The position numbers and the translations under genes were made by a program. 64,000 nucleotides of DNA from JAVBNU01 sp031551265 (GTDB lineage: Bacteria > Cyanobacteriota > Vampirovibrionia > Gastranaerophilales > Gastranaerophilaceae): contig JAVBNU010000028.1 in the NCBI GenBank assembly GCA_031551265.1, forward strand, positions 17,314 to 81,313, in the 5' to 3' direction. Shown piece after piece: positions 53,863 to 62,095 of the stretch. Numbering within the stretch: the stretch's first letter is position 1; the number at the start of each line of letters is the position of its first letter. The notes under the pieces are model-generated. The model ran no database searches. It was not told where the DNA came from and was given only the letters and a program-made list of their open reading frames with translations.

Positions 53863-53992
53863 AACTGCGTTTTAAAACTCGGTTTTTGTAATTTGGTAGA
53901 TTTTTTTAAAAAAACCCACACACATCTATTATACTATAAACAAAAATAAGTTGTACTAAAAACACTTATCAATTATGAATAAAATTTTTTGG

Positions 53993-54020
53993 TTGAAAAT
54001 TGTACAAAAATCCATATAAT
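53993..54020 (+). promoter_or_regulatory. Promoter of the alpha/beta-hydrolase-like gene
   Basis: TTGAAA (53993-53998), 16 nt, TATAAT (54015-54020), then 8 nt to the ATG; leaderless or nearly so. Confidence 0.75.
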
Positions 54021-54028
54021 TAATTATT

Positions 54029-54925
54029 ATGGATGAAAAAAATCAAAAATTTAAAGAGGCTGTCGAACAAGAGTATTCTAAACAAAATTATAAGATTATA
54101 TATACTGAAAATAATCTTGAGGAAAAATATGCTGTAATTTATTTTACCGGGAACGGTATTTATGCATTCCCCACCTTCGAATGTCTTGAGGAAAATATTC
54201 TTAAAAAAGACCGTTATGAATGGGAAAAACGCTTGTTTAAAAAAGCGCAAAAACATATTTTACTTAGAGATTTGCACAAAGCATGGTATATAAAAGGCAT
54301 AAACAGTGAGATAAACGATGTTGATAAAGTAATTGAGTTTTTGAAAAAAGAAACCGAAGGATACAAAGTCATTACAATCGGCTCTTCGGCCGGAGGTTAT
54401 ATGGCAATGCTCGCAGGCTCGGTTTTGGAAGCTGAATATGTGATTGCTTTTGTTGGACAGTTTATTCTGAAAGACAGAAGAGCTCGACTTGAAGCTGTAA
54501 GGTCAAAAGACAATCAACGAATTTTTGGCGACTTAATGTCTCTGGCGAAATACAAAGACATTACCCCGATTATTAAAGAAAAAAATATTCCGATTTTTTA
54601 TTTTACCGCCGCATTATCTAAAAAAGATGCCCAAGATATAGCTATCGCTAAAACGCTGGATAATATATACATATTTCCTTTTAAGAGTGCAGTCCACGGA
54701 ATACATTCGTTCATACGTTGGGGAATACCTAAGCTAAACAAGGAAGAACTCCTGAACTGGCATTCTACTATAAAAAGCAAATCAATAAGCATTGTGCTCA
54801 CTAATTTCAAACTTTTAGGAATGTATGCATTGGTACAAATGATTAAACATCCGAAGAGATATTTAAAACAGTTGTTGTTGGAATTATTTAATATAAATTT
54901 GTTCAAAGAAGATGCCTACCTGTAG
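54029..54925 (+). CDS. Alpha/beta-hydrolase-like protein
   Basis: Protein of 298 aa. The strand-turn KVITIGSSAGGYMAMLAGSV gives the nucleophile elbow Gly-Ser-Ser-Ala-Gly. The segment FPFKSAVHGIHSFIRWGIPK supplies a plausible catalytic His, and an acidic residue may lie in YFTAALSKKDAQD. N-terminal VIYFTGNGIYAFPTFECLEE is a typical first strand. The neighbour is a glycosyltransferase, so it may act in polysaccharide or glycan acylation chemistry. No exact family is named. Confidence 0.68.
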   Translation: MDEKNQKFKEAVEQEYSKQNYKIIYTENNLEEKYAVIYFTGNGIYAFPTFECLEENILKKDRYEWEKRLFKKAQKHILLRDLHKAWYIKGINSEINDVDKVIEFLKKETEGYKVITIGSSAGGYMAMLAGSVLEAEYVIAFVGQFILKDRRARLEAVRSKDNQRIFGDLMSLAKYKDITPIIKEKNIPIFYFTAALSKKDAQDIAIAKTLDNIYIFPFKSAVHGIHSFIRWGIPKLNKEELLNWHSTIKSKSISIVLTNFKLLGMYALVQMIKHPKRYLKQLLLELFNINLFKEDAYL

Positions 54926-55069
54926 GGTAACGTAATCTGTCTTAAGTCATGTAGCGCATATCGTGATATATTTCTAAGGTTATTATAGGATAGAGAGTTC
55001 TAAAACATCAAAAACAAAATAATATACAAAAATCATTGAGGCCCTAAACCGGAAGGAATATTCGAGGCA

Positions 55070-56008
55070 ATGAATATTCGAAAAATTTTAATCTATATAT
55101 TAAAATTACCATTTAAAATTATTAAAGAAATTATTTTCTCAGTTATAGCGTCTATTGTAAAAATTAAAGCTAGAAAATTTGATAGAGTTGGTATTTACGA
55201 AAATTCCGGCATAGCTCCGAAATTAATAGTATATTTGACTTCTTACAATGCAAGAATCAATTACACTTATTTCTGCATATTTTCTCTCTTGAATCAGAGC
55301 CTCAAGCCTGACAAGGTGATTTTATGGCTTGCAGAAGAAGAATTCCCTGACAAAAACGTACCTGAACAGATCTTGAAGCTTGAAAAAAATGGCTTGACTA
55401 TAAAATGGTGTAAAAATACAAAATCCTATAAAAAGCTTGTTTCAGCATTAAATGACTTTCCCGATGATATAATTGTAACTGCAGATGATGATTTATATTA
55501 TCCAAAAAACTGGCTCAGAAAGCTCTATATTTCTTATTTAAAAAACCCTGAAAATGTTCATTGTCATCGCGCCCATAGAATTTTATTTGACAAAGAAAAA
55601 AATATTTTACCTTATGACAAGTGGGAATTTGAAATTTGTGGTTCAAGTACCTCTTTTCGAAATTTCTTTACAGGAATAGGTGGTGTATTATACCCTCCAA
55701 AAGTGTTGCACAAAGATGTTTTAAAGGAAAAACTCTTTACAAAACTTGCACCAAATGCAGATGACATATGGTTTTGGGCAATGGCAGTTTTAAACAATAC
55801 TAAAATTGAAGTCATTAAGAACAATATAAATGGCTTTGATAATTTTGAAAGATTAAATGCTAAACTCTATAATATAAAGCGATTCGCAGGTCTGTGTGAT
55901 AAAAATTTATATGAAGGACAAAACGATACTCAACTGAAAAACGTCCTCGACTATTATCCACAAATAAAAGAGACTGTGCTTGAGGGGTCGACACAAGACG
56001 CGAAGTAA
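55070..56008 (+). CDS. Family 2-like glycosyltransferase
   Basis: GT-A fold transferase for a surface glycan. An N-terminal amphipathic/hydrophobic segment (LIYILKLPFKIIKEIIFSVI) precedes IVYLTSYNARINYTYFCIFS, the usual first strand. The metal and nucleotide site is in DDIIVTADDDLYYPKNWLRK (DDD). Length is 312 aa. GAGG lies close to the ATG. No other glycan gene is adjacent except the hydrolase upstream; donor and acceptor are unknown. Confidence 0.8.
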   Translation: MNIRKILIYILKLPFKIIKEIIFSVIASIVKIKARKFDRVGIYENSGIAPKLIVYLTSYNARINYTYFCIFSLLNQSLKPDKVILWLAEEEFPDKNVPEQILKLEKNGLTIKWCKNTKSYKKLVSALNDFPDDIIVTADDDLYYPKNWLRKLYISYLKNPENVHCHRAHRILFDKEKNILPYDKWEFEICGSSTSFRNFFTGIGGVLYPPKVLHKDVLKEKLFTKLAPNADDIWFWAMAVLNNTKIEVIKNNINGFDNFERLNAKLYNIKRFAGLCDKNLYEGQNDTQLKNVLDYYPQIKETVLEGSTQDAK

Positions 56009-56030
56009 CTGCGTGGCGTTTTGCTTACTT

Positions 56031-57527
56031 TTAGTTTTCTCTTGGCTTCATGGTTGGGAAGGCGATTACGTCACGGATTGTTGAGGAGTCAGTCAAAAGC
56101 ATTACGATACGGTCAATACCGATACCCAAACCACCGGCCGGTGGCATACCGTATTCAAGCGCTGTGATGAAATCATCATCCACGTCACATGCTTCTTCGT
56201 CGCCTTTAGCTTTAGCTCTTGCTTGGGCTTCAAATCTCATACGCTGGTCAATCGGGTCAGTCAACTCAGAAAACGCATTTGCAACTTCCCAGCCGTTTAT
56301 ACGTGTTTCAAAACGCTCGGTTAATCTTTGGTTATCGCGGTGAACTTTTGCTAATGGCGAAATATCACGTGGATAATCAATAATATGAATTGGTTGAATC
56401 AATTGTGCTTCGATTTTTTCTTCGAAAACTCTTTCCAAAATTTTACCCCAGTTATCACAATCCTCAACATCGACATGGAGTTTTTTGGCTTCTGCAACGG
56501 CTTCTTCGACTGTGAAGAATTGACCAAAGTCAACACCTGTATACTCTTTAACTGCGCCGAGCATTGTTTTTCTATCCCACGGCGGTGTCAGGTCGATTTC
56601 TCTGCCCTGGAACGTTATTTTCATTGTGCCAAGTACTTCTTGCGCCGCTGTTGAAATAATATTTTCGGTCAAAACCATCATTTCATTGTAATCAACGTAT
56701 GCCTGATAAAGTTCAAGCATTGTGAACTCAGGATTATGTCTTGGTGAAAGGCCTTCGTTTCTGAAGTTTCTGTTTAACTCGAATAATTTTTCGTTCAAAC
56801 CGCCAACCAAAAGTCTTTTTAAGTGTAACTCAGGCGCGATTCTTAAATACATTTCCAAACAATGCGCGTTATGATGAGTGATGAAAGGTTTTGCAGCAGC
56901 GCCCCCTGCAAGAGTTTGCAGCATTGGCGTTTCAACTTCTAAAAAGCCTTGTTTAGTCAAGAACGAACGAATAGTTTGAATAATTTGGCTACATTTTCTC
57001 AAAGTATCTTTGACATGGTCATTCATAATTAAGTCGACATAACGCTGACGATATCTTGTCTCAATATCTGTTAGACCATGGAATTTTTCAGGTAATGGCA
57101 ATAGTGCTTTTGATAAAATTTTGTAATCATTTGCTTTTATACTCAATTCGCCGCGGGGTGTGCGTCTGATTGTGCCTTTAAAACCAATGATGTCACCTAC
57201 ATCGAGTAGTTTCATTGTTTTGATTTTATCTTCCGGCATGTTTTCTTTGTGGCTGAAAATTTGAATTTTCCCGCTGTCATCCTGAAGGTCAATAAACATA
57301 CCTGTGTTGCGCATTGCCATTATACGGCCTGCGACTGAGTATGCATCGGTCGTTTCTTCGCCGGCTGCCAAGTCTTTGTATTTTTCCTGCAAGTCGTTTG
57401 CAGAAATATTTTTATCATATGAGTATGGATACGGATTAATTCCTTTATCTGCTAAATCTGTAAGTTTTTGTATTCTCACACTTCTAATTGCTGCTTGAGA
57501 CGATTGCGTTTCTTGTATATCTTCCAT
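56031..57527 (-). CDS. lysS: Lysyl-tRNA synthetase (class II)
   Basis: Charges tRNA-Lys. N-terminal OB anticodon domain (AGRIMAMRNTGMFIDLQDDS). Class II motif 1 is FLEVETPMLQ, motif 2 is ELNRNFRNEGLSPRHNPEFT and motif 3 is GLGIGIDRIVMLLTDS. RYRQRYVDLIMND is the family block before motif 1. Length of 498 aa is typical. CGGAGG precedes the ATG. Confidence 0.98.
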   Translation of the reverse strand: MEDIQETQSSQAAIRSVRIQKLTDLADKGINPYPYSYDKNISANDLQEKYKDLAAGEETTDAYSVAGRIMAMRNTGMFIDLQDDSGKIQIFSHKENMPEDKIKTMKLLDVGDIIGFKGTIRRTPRGELSIKANDYKILSKALLPLPEKFHGLTDIETRYRQRYVDLIMNDHVKDTLRKCSQIIQTIRSFLTKQGFLEVETPMLQTLAGGAAAKPFITHHNAHCLEMYLRIAPELHLKRLLVGGLNEKLFELNRNFRNEGLSPRHNPEFTMLELYQAYVDYNEMMVLTENIISTAAQEVLGTMKITFQGREIDLTPPWDRKTMLGAVKEYTGVDFGQFFTVEEAVAEAKKLHVDVEDCDNWGKILERVFEEKIEAQLIQPIHIIDYPRDISPLAKVHRDNQRLTERFETRINGWEVANAFSELTDPIDQRMRFEAQARAKAKGDEEACDVDDDFITALEYGMPPAGGLGIGIDRIVMLLTDSSTIRDVIAFPTMKPREN

Positions 57528-57581
57528 TTTTCCTCCGGGAATATTCTCATTTATAAATTATTTTATCATCAACAAAAAATT

Positions 57582-57806
57582 GAGACCACTGCACAAGTCT
57601 GAAAAATTTGTTTTATGTCATACCGCAGTGTTAAGCGTGGAATCACAATATAGGCGTTTATGTGCGGTATCTGTCCATCTATCGAGTGCAATATTAAAAA
57701 CTTTTTATGCGTGCCGGTAAGATGCCGCACAGCCACGTATAATTTAACTTTCCAGGCTGAGACCTGCGGCATGACGAAAAGAAAAAGGAACTTGTACAGT
57801 GGTCTC
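57582..57806. repeat. Nested mobile palindromic element (MITE-like)
   Basis: The outer ends GAGACCACTGCACAAGT (left) and ACTTGTACAGTGGTCTC (right) are near-perfect inverted copies. AAATT directly flanks both sides, like a 5-bp target duplication. Inside sits a second palindromic element (57617-57775) with GTCATACCGCAG and CTGCGGCATGAC ends, of the same type as 61015-61171. The outer ends are shared with 32114-32290. The gap of 334 nt holds no credible gene. Confidence 0.75.
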
Positions 57807-57861
57807 AAATTTATTATATTTATTATATAATTAGAGTCATGAAAAACTAGAGAGGTGTTTT

Positions 57862-59241
57862 ATGGAAAAGGTAGAAAGACAGAGACCACAAGAACAAGAT
57901 CACAATTTAAGAAGACATAATTTTGATGCAGTAGAAGAGAACTTCACTCCCGAGCAGGCGAAGCTTGAAGCGACTCGCTGTTTGGGTTGTAAGAACGCAA
58001 AATGTGTATCAGGCTGTCCCGTTAATATTGATATCCCAAGATTTATACAGGCGATAAAAGAAGACAAGTTGCAAGAATCAGGCAATGTTATTCGTGAAAC
58101 AAGCTTGCTCCCTTCGGTGTGCGGGCGTGTTTGTCCTCAAGAACGTCAGTGCGAAGGTAAATGTATACTTGGTATAAAAGGTGAACCTGTTGCAATCGGC
58201 GCATTAGAGCGTTATGTCGGTGATAATACAGATGTTGAAAATGCAAAAATTAAAGAGTCAGGCAAAAAAGTTGCAGTGGTCGGCTCAGGCTGTGCAGGTA
58301 TCACTGCGGCTGCCGATTTGAGACGTATGGGACATGAAGTTGTTGTTTTTGAAGCTCTTCATAAATTAGGCGGCGTTTTAAGATATGGTATTCCTCCATT
58401 CCGTTTGCCGCGTACGGTTTTAGACAGAGAAATTAATTCGCTTAAAGAAATTGGTGTTAAATTCATACCAAACGTGCTTGTTGGTAAATCAATTACAATC
58501 CAGCAATTAAAAGACGATGGTTTTGATGCTATTTTCTTATGTTCAGGCGCAGGCTTGCCAAAAATGTTAAATATCAAAGGAGAAAATGCCAACGGTGTTT
58601 TCTCGGCTAACGAATTTTTAACCAGAGTTAACTTAATGAACGCACGCTGCACGGGTGATACTTGTACACCGCTCAAACATGGCGAAAAAGTTGCAGTAAT
58701 CGGCGGTGGTAATGTTGCGATGGACGCTGCTCGTGTTGCTGTTCGTGTCGGCTATAAGGAAGTTTACATAGTTTATCGTCGTACAGAAGCCGAACTCCCT
58801 GCTCGTTTGGAAGAAATCCGTCACGCTAAAGAAGAGGGTGTTATATTCAGATTTTTGCAAAGCCCGACTGAAATTCTCGAAGAAAACGGGCATGTCATTG
58901 GCATGAATGTTGAAGTCATGGAACTTGGCGAGCCTGATAGCAGCGGTAGAAGACGTCCTGTACCAACCGGCAAGATTGAGAAAATAGACTTGGATACTGT
59001 AATCGTAGCGCTTGGCACGGGCCCTAATCCGATTATTCAAAAATCAGCGTCTGACGAAGGCTTAAGTCTTGAAACTAACAAATGGGGCTACATCATTATT
59101 GATGAAGAAACAGGTAAAACCTCAATTGAAGGTGTTTATGCAGGTGGTGATGTTGCGCCTGTAGGTGAGTCAAATGCAATTAATGCAATGGGTGCAGGTA
59201 AAAAAGCCGCAGCTGCGATTAATGAATATTTGAGCAAGTAA
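57862..59241 (+). CDS. gltA: NADPH-dependent glutamate synthase (single-subunit GltA/GltD-like)
   Basis: Flavoprotein with an N-terminal 4Fe-4S region (CLGCKNAKCVSGCPVNIDIP and VCGRVCPQERQCEGKC), an FAD site (VAVVGSGCAGITAAADLRRM) and an NADPH site (VAVIGGGNVAMDAARVAVRV). It ends with VYAGGDVAPVGESNAINAMG. Length of 459 aa fits the homotetrameric archaeal/thermophile-type enzyme or the large subunit of NADH-dependent ferredoxin:NADP oxidoreductase (NfnB). No partner gene (gltB large subunit or nfnA) is adjacent, so the exact reaction is open. AGAGAGG precedes the ATG. Confidence 0.85.
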   Translation: MEKVERQRPQEQDHNLRRHNFDAVEENFTPEQAKLEATRCLGCKNAKCVSGCPVNIDIPRFIQAIKEDKLQESGNVIRETSLLPSVCGRVCPQERQCEGKCILGIKGEPVAIGALERYVGDNTDVENAKIKESGKKVAVVGSGCAGITAAADLRRMGHEVVVFEALHKLGGVLRYGIPPFRLPRTVLDREINSLKEIGVKFIPNVLVGKSITIQQLKDDGFDAIFLCSGAGLPKMLNIKGENANGVFSANEFLTRVNLMNARCTGDTCTPLKHGEKVAVIGGGNVAMDAARVAVRVGYKEVYIVYRRTEAELPARLEEIRHAKEEGVIFRFLQSPTEILEENGHVIGMNVEVMELGEPDSSGRRRPVPTGKIEKIDLDTVIVALGTGPNPIIQKSASDEGLSLETNKWGYIIIDEETGKTSIEGVYAGGDVAPVGESNAINAMGAGKKAAAAINEYLSK

Positions 59242-59274
59242 ATAAATTTTATAACATTATAAATTAAAATGGTA

Positions 59275-60039
59275 TTAAAATGGTAAGTGCATTTGTGAAG
59301 ATTTATCATCTTTAATATTGTTTTCAGAAGAACCATTTACTTTTCTTTCTAGTTCATATTTTTGCCTTACTATTGTCCAACGTTGGGGTAAACCTTGAAA
59401 AGTATAGCCATTCATTAGTGCAATATCATCAAATAACATAATTAGTAATTTATCATCCTTAAAATAGTCTTTTTTATAGGTATAAATAATGTTTAAAATT
59501 TCAGTTGTAGAGAGTTTTTTGAATTTTGGAATTTTTGTAAGCAAATCATAGTCCATTGAAACGCTACAATTTAAAATTTTTTCAAAATATATTAAGCCGT
59601 CAATAAACTTTGTCTTTTCTATTTTATATTTTTTCTCATTACAGTGAGCTAAACAATTACGAAAATCTTTCAATGCTTTAGCTTTACGTAAAAAGTTATT
59701 ATCATTAGTTTGTACTTTTTCACGGAAAAAATCATGTCTAACTTTATTTTTTAGGAAAACTTTATTGGTGAACAGATTCAATATTTCACTGATATACATT
59801 TCGTTAATTGATAATTCTAGTTTATCTGAACTTGTTTTGGAGGAATTATATATTTTTGTGAAAATTTTTCTTTCTGTATTACGGGTATTTAAAGTTTTTA
59901 AGTAACGATTAAAAATATTATAAGCATTTTCACCGTAGAAATTTGTGTATTTTTCAACAATCAATTTTTTCAAACAAATTTCGACTTTTACCAATCTTTT
60001 ATAAAATATTGAAAACTCTGTTAAAATAAACTCATTCAT
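59275..60039 (-). CDS. HEPN-domain protein, putative abortive-infection/toxin RNase
   Basis: Protein of 254 aa, Lys- and Asn-rich and all-helical. The segment KALKDFRNCLAHCNEKKYKI (about residues 120-140) carries RNCLAH, the Rx4H motif of HEPN RNases in the form used by Abi-type proteins (RNxxAH). A long N-terminal helical region (FYKRLVKVEICLKKLIVEKY) precedes it and a helical C-terminal half follows. The Pfam family was not identified; Abi/AbiF-like or Swt1-like HEPN are possible. Its codons look even more A/T-rich than the neighbours. A promoter ATGACA-16-TATAAT gives a leader of about 8 nt. It diverges from the small RNA at 60122. Confidence 0.75.
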   Translation of the reverse strand: MNEFILTEFSIFYKRLVKVEICLKKLIVEKYTNFYGENAYNIFNRYLKTLNTRNTERKIFTKIYNSSKTSSDKLELSINEMYISEILNLFTNKVFLKNKVRHDFFREKVQTNDNNFLRKAKALKDFRNCLAHCNEKKYKIEKTKFIDGLIYFEKILNCSVSMDYDLLTKIPKFKKLSTTEILNIIYTYKKDYFKDDKLLIMLFDDIALMNGYTFQGLPQRWTIVRQKYELERKVNGSSENNIKDDKSSQMHLPF

Positions 60040-60054
60040 GTATTTGAAACCATT

Positions 60055-60115
60055 ATTATAACTGTAATTATAACCATGTCATATCATTGACATGTGAACA
60101 AAATAATGATATCAT
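60055..60115. promoter_or_regulatory. Divergent promoters sharing one palindrome
   Basis: Minus strand: ATGACA (60077-60082), 16 nt, TATAAT (60055-60060) for the HEPN gene. Plus strand: TTGACA (60087-60092), 17 nt, TATCAT (60110-60115) for the small RNA. The two -35 boxes are the arms of the palindrome CATGTCATATCATTGACATG (60075-60094), so one bound protein would control both. Confidence 0.8.
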
Positions 60116-60121
60116 GAATAT

Positions 60122-60206
60122 ATAAGTTATCCAAATATCGCTTTGCGAGAATGAAATTGGGTTGGAGTATTCCAGATGTACCTATTTCGGTTGGATAACT
60201 TTTTTA
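60122..60206 (+). ncRNA. Structured small RNA divergent from the HEPN gene
   Basis: An 11-bp perfect closing stem joins 60124-60134 (AAGTTATCCAA) to 60191-60201 (TTGGATAACTT) and runs into a T tract (60200-60205). Inside are a small hairpin TCGC-TTT-GCGA (60138-60148) and a longer arm. The arm pairs GAAAT (60153-60157) with ATTTC (60184-60188) and GGGT (60159-60162) with ACCT (60180-60183), capped by TGGA-GTAT-TCCA (60163-60174). The strong promoter predicts +1 at about 60122. No reading frame of note. It is not recognised as 6S, SRP, tmRNA or a known riboswitch. Confidence 0.72.
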
Positions 60207-60280
60207 ATGCTCACATTGCTATATAGGGGAATATTGTATACAATTATATTGTATTTATTAACTAAATTAAGAGGAAAACA

Positions 60281-60982
60281 ATGACTCAACGTAGTTTTAA
60301 TCGTGATAACAAAACTTTAAGACCGATAAAATTTACAGGTAATTATACTAAGCATGCTGCCGGTTCGATTTTGGTTGAATTTGGTGACACCAAAGTAATT
60401 GTAACGGCAACTATTGAAGAAGGTAAGCCGAAATGGATGGCTAAAGATGACGCCAGAGGTTGGGTTACTGCTGAGTATTCACTTTTGCCATCATCAACAA
60501 ACACACGTTGTCAACGTGAGCGCACTAAAATATCAGGCAGAACACAAGAAATTCAGCGTCTTATCGGTCGCGCATTACGCAGCTGTATTGACCTTGAGAA
60601 ATTGGGTGAGCGCACAGTTATTATTGATGCTGATGTAATTCAGGCTGACGGTGGTACACGCTGTGCGAGTATTTGCGGTGCTTTTTTAGCGCTGCGTGAT
60701 GCGGTTAATTCGCTTATTTCACGAGAATTATTGGAGCAATCACCGATTATTGAAGAGATTGCGGCTGTTTCGGTTGGCATTGTTGATGGAGAAGTTCTTT
60801 TAGATCTTGATTATTGTGAAGATTCCACGGCACAGGTTGATGCGAATGTTGTTATGACGAAAAGTGGTAAAATCATTGAGTTTCAGACAACAGCCGAAGG
60901 TAATCCTTTTGAGCGCAAAGAATTAATCGAAATGTTAGACACAGCGCAAAATGCAATTGCACAAATTATTGAGAAGTATTAA
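60281..60982 (+). CDS. rph: Ribonuclease PH
   Basis: Phosphorolytic 3'-to-5' exoribonuclease trimming tRNA 3' ends. The start RSFNRDNKTLRPIKFTGNYT, then GSILVEFGDTKVIVTATIEE and GWVTAEYSLLPSSTNTRCQR with the phosphate-site Arg. Further blocks are RTQEIQRLIGRALRSCIDLE, VIDADVIQADGGTRCASICG and LDLDYCEDSTAQVDANVVMT. Length of 233 aa is standard. AAGAGGAAAACA precedes the ATG. Confidence 0.97.
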   Translation: MTQRSFNRDNKTLRPIKFTGNYTKHAAGSILVEFGDTKVIVTATIEEGKPKWMAKDDARGWVTAEYSLLPSSTNTRCQRERTKISGRTQEIQRLIGRALRSCIDLEKLGERTVIIDADVIQADGGTRCASICGAFLALRDAVNSLISRELLEQSPIIEEIAAVSVGIVDGEVLLDLDYCEDSTAQVDANVVMTKSGKIIEFQTTAEGNPFERKELIEMLDTAQNAIAQIIEKY

Positions 60983-61014
60983 TTCTCGGTGCACACCCTA
61001 CAAACTCACTGTAC

Positions 61015-61171
61015 GTCATCCCGCAGTGCTAAATGGTGCAATTTTTTGTAACATGTATGTGCGGGATCTGTCTATATAACAAACGGAGTCTTTAAGTGAA
61101 ACGCTACACCGGAAAGACCCCGCACAGCAATGCCTGGTATAATTATTTTACGTTAAGCGCTGCGGGGTGAC
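61015..61171. repeat. Palindromic element with GTCATCCCGCAG ends
   Basis: The ends GTCATCCCGCAGTGCT and AGCGCTGCGGGGTGAC are inverted copies. Internal blocks ATGTGCGGGATCTGTC and CCGCACAGCAATGCC also match the inner element at 57617-57775 (ATGTGCGGTATCTGTC, CCGCACAGCCACG). It occupies most of the gap after rph. Confidence 0.8.
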
Positions 61172-61196
61172 AGCTAATTTCATGCAATGAAAAATA

Positions 61197-62069
61197 TTAG
61201 TGAAACTTTGCTTTTTTGCTTTTAACGCGAGTGCCTTCGACTTCGTGCACGTTTTCGATGGCGATGAATGCTGAAGGGTCAATTTCTTTGACGATTTCTT
61301 TTAGTTTAACGAGTTCTAAACGTGATGTAACGCAGTAGACTACTTTTTTTGCATTTCCGCTGTATCCGCCTCGTGCGTCGATATATGTAACGGAAATATC
61401 GAGTTGGTTCATAATTTTTTGTCCGATTTCTTCGGCGAAATCGGTGATAATCCAGGCTGATTTGGAATCCTGAGGACCTTCAATTACCGCGTCAATTACT
61501 TTTGATGCGACGAAATAGGTGACGATTGAGTACATCGCGCTATCCCAGGCGTAGACGAATCCTGCAGCGGCGAAGATGAAAACGTTGAAGAACATCACTA
61601 TCTCACCGACTGAGAAGCCTGTTTTCTTCATTATTGCAATGGCCATAACCTCTGTACCATCGAGGCATCCATTGTTGCGCAGAACCAGACCGACACCGAG
61701 ACCGAGAATTGCGCCGCCAAAAATTGTCGCAAGAAACGGTTGTCCTGTTGCGCGTGAAAATGCGTCCCAATGCTCAACAAAGAATATTGTCAGTGACATT
61801 ATGGCTACGGCATAAAAAGTTGAAAATACGAAACGTTTACCGAATTTTTTCAGCGCAAAAAATATGAACGGAACGTTGAACAGGAATGTAAAAGCACCTA
61901 AGCTGACTGCGAGACCAACGTGGGTTTTCACGATATAGGCTGCCATCATAGCGATACCTAAAATTCCGCCGTCAATAATTTTATTCGGGACTAAAAATCC
62001 TTCAATTGCTAATGCGGCAAGACATCCGCCGATAGTTAAAAATAAGATGTTTCTGAGTAATTTCATCAT
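61197..62069 (-). CDS. YitT family membrane protein
   Basis: Integral membrane protein of 290 aa with five or six spans (DUF161 core, about residues 5-205) and a C-terminal soluble DUF2179 domain (about 210-285). The first part GGCLAALAIEGFLVPNKIID then GGILGIAMMAAYIVKTHVGL is the family signature, with a matching half LGLGVGLVLRNNGCLDGTEV. The substrate of this family is not settled. Two ATG codons stand at the start (62069 and 62066). Confidence 0.88.
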   Translation of the reverse strand: MMKLLRNILFLTIGGCLAALAIEGFLVPNKIIDGGILGIAMMAAYIVKTHVGLAVSLGAFTFLFNVPFIFFALKKFGKRFVFSTFYAVAIMSLTIFFVEHWDAFSRATGQPFLATIFGGAILGLGVGLVLRNNGCLDGTEVMAIAIMKKTGFSVGEIVMFFNVFIFAAAGFVYAWDSAMYSIVTYFVASKVIDAVIEGPQDSKSAWIITDFAEEIGQKIMNQLDISVTYIDARGGYSGNAKKVVYCVTSRLELVKLKEIVKEIDPSAFIAIENVHEVEGTRVKSKKAKFH

Positions 62070-62095
62070 ATACTGATTTTACTACAGTCTGGCGA

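Noticed and set aside
53862..53900. Leaderless start for birA
   Set aside because: The TTTAAA box near the ATG has no acceptable -35, so it was not counted with the leaderless set.
57569..57808. Open frames inside the palindromic elements at 57.6 kb and elsewhere (18676-19070, 20196-20486)
   Set aside because: They lie within inverted repeats, have no ribosome site and unnatural composition; they are by-products of the repeats.
60122..60206. Small RNA as merely a terminator of an upstream gene
   Set aside because: No plus-strand gene lies upstream, the stem encloses 56 nt of further structure, and a consensus promoter precedes it at the right distance.
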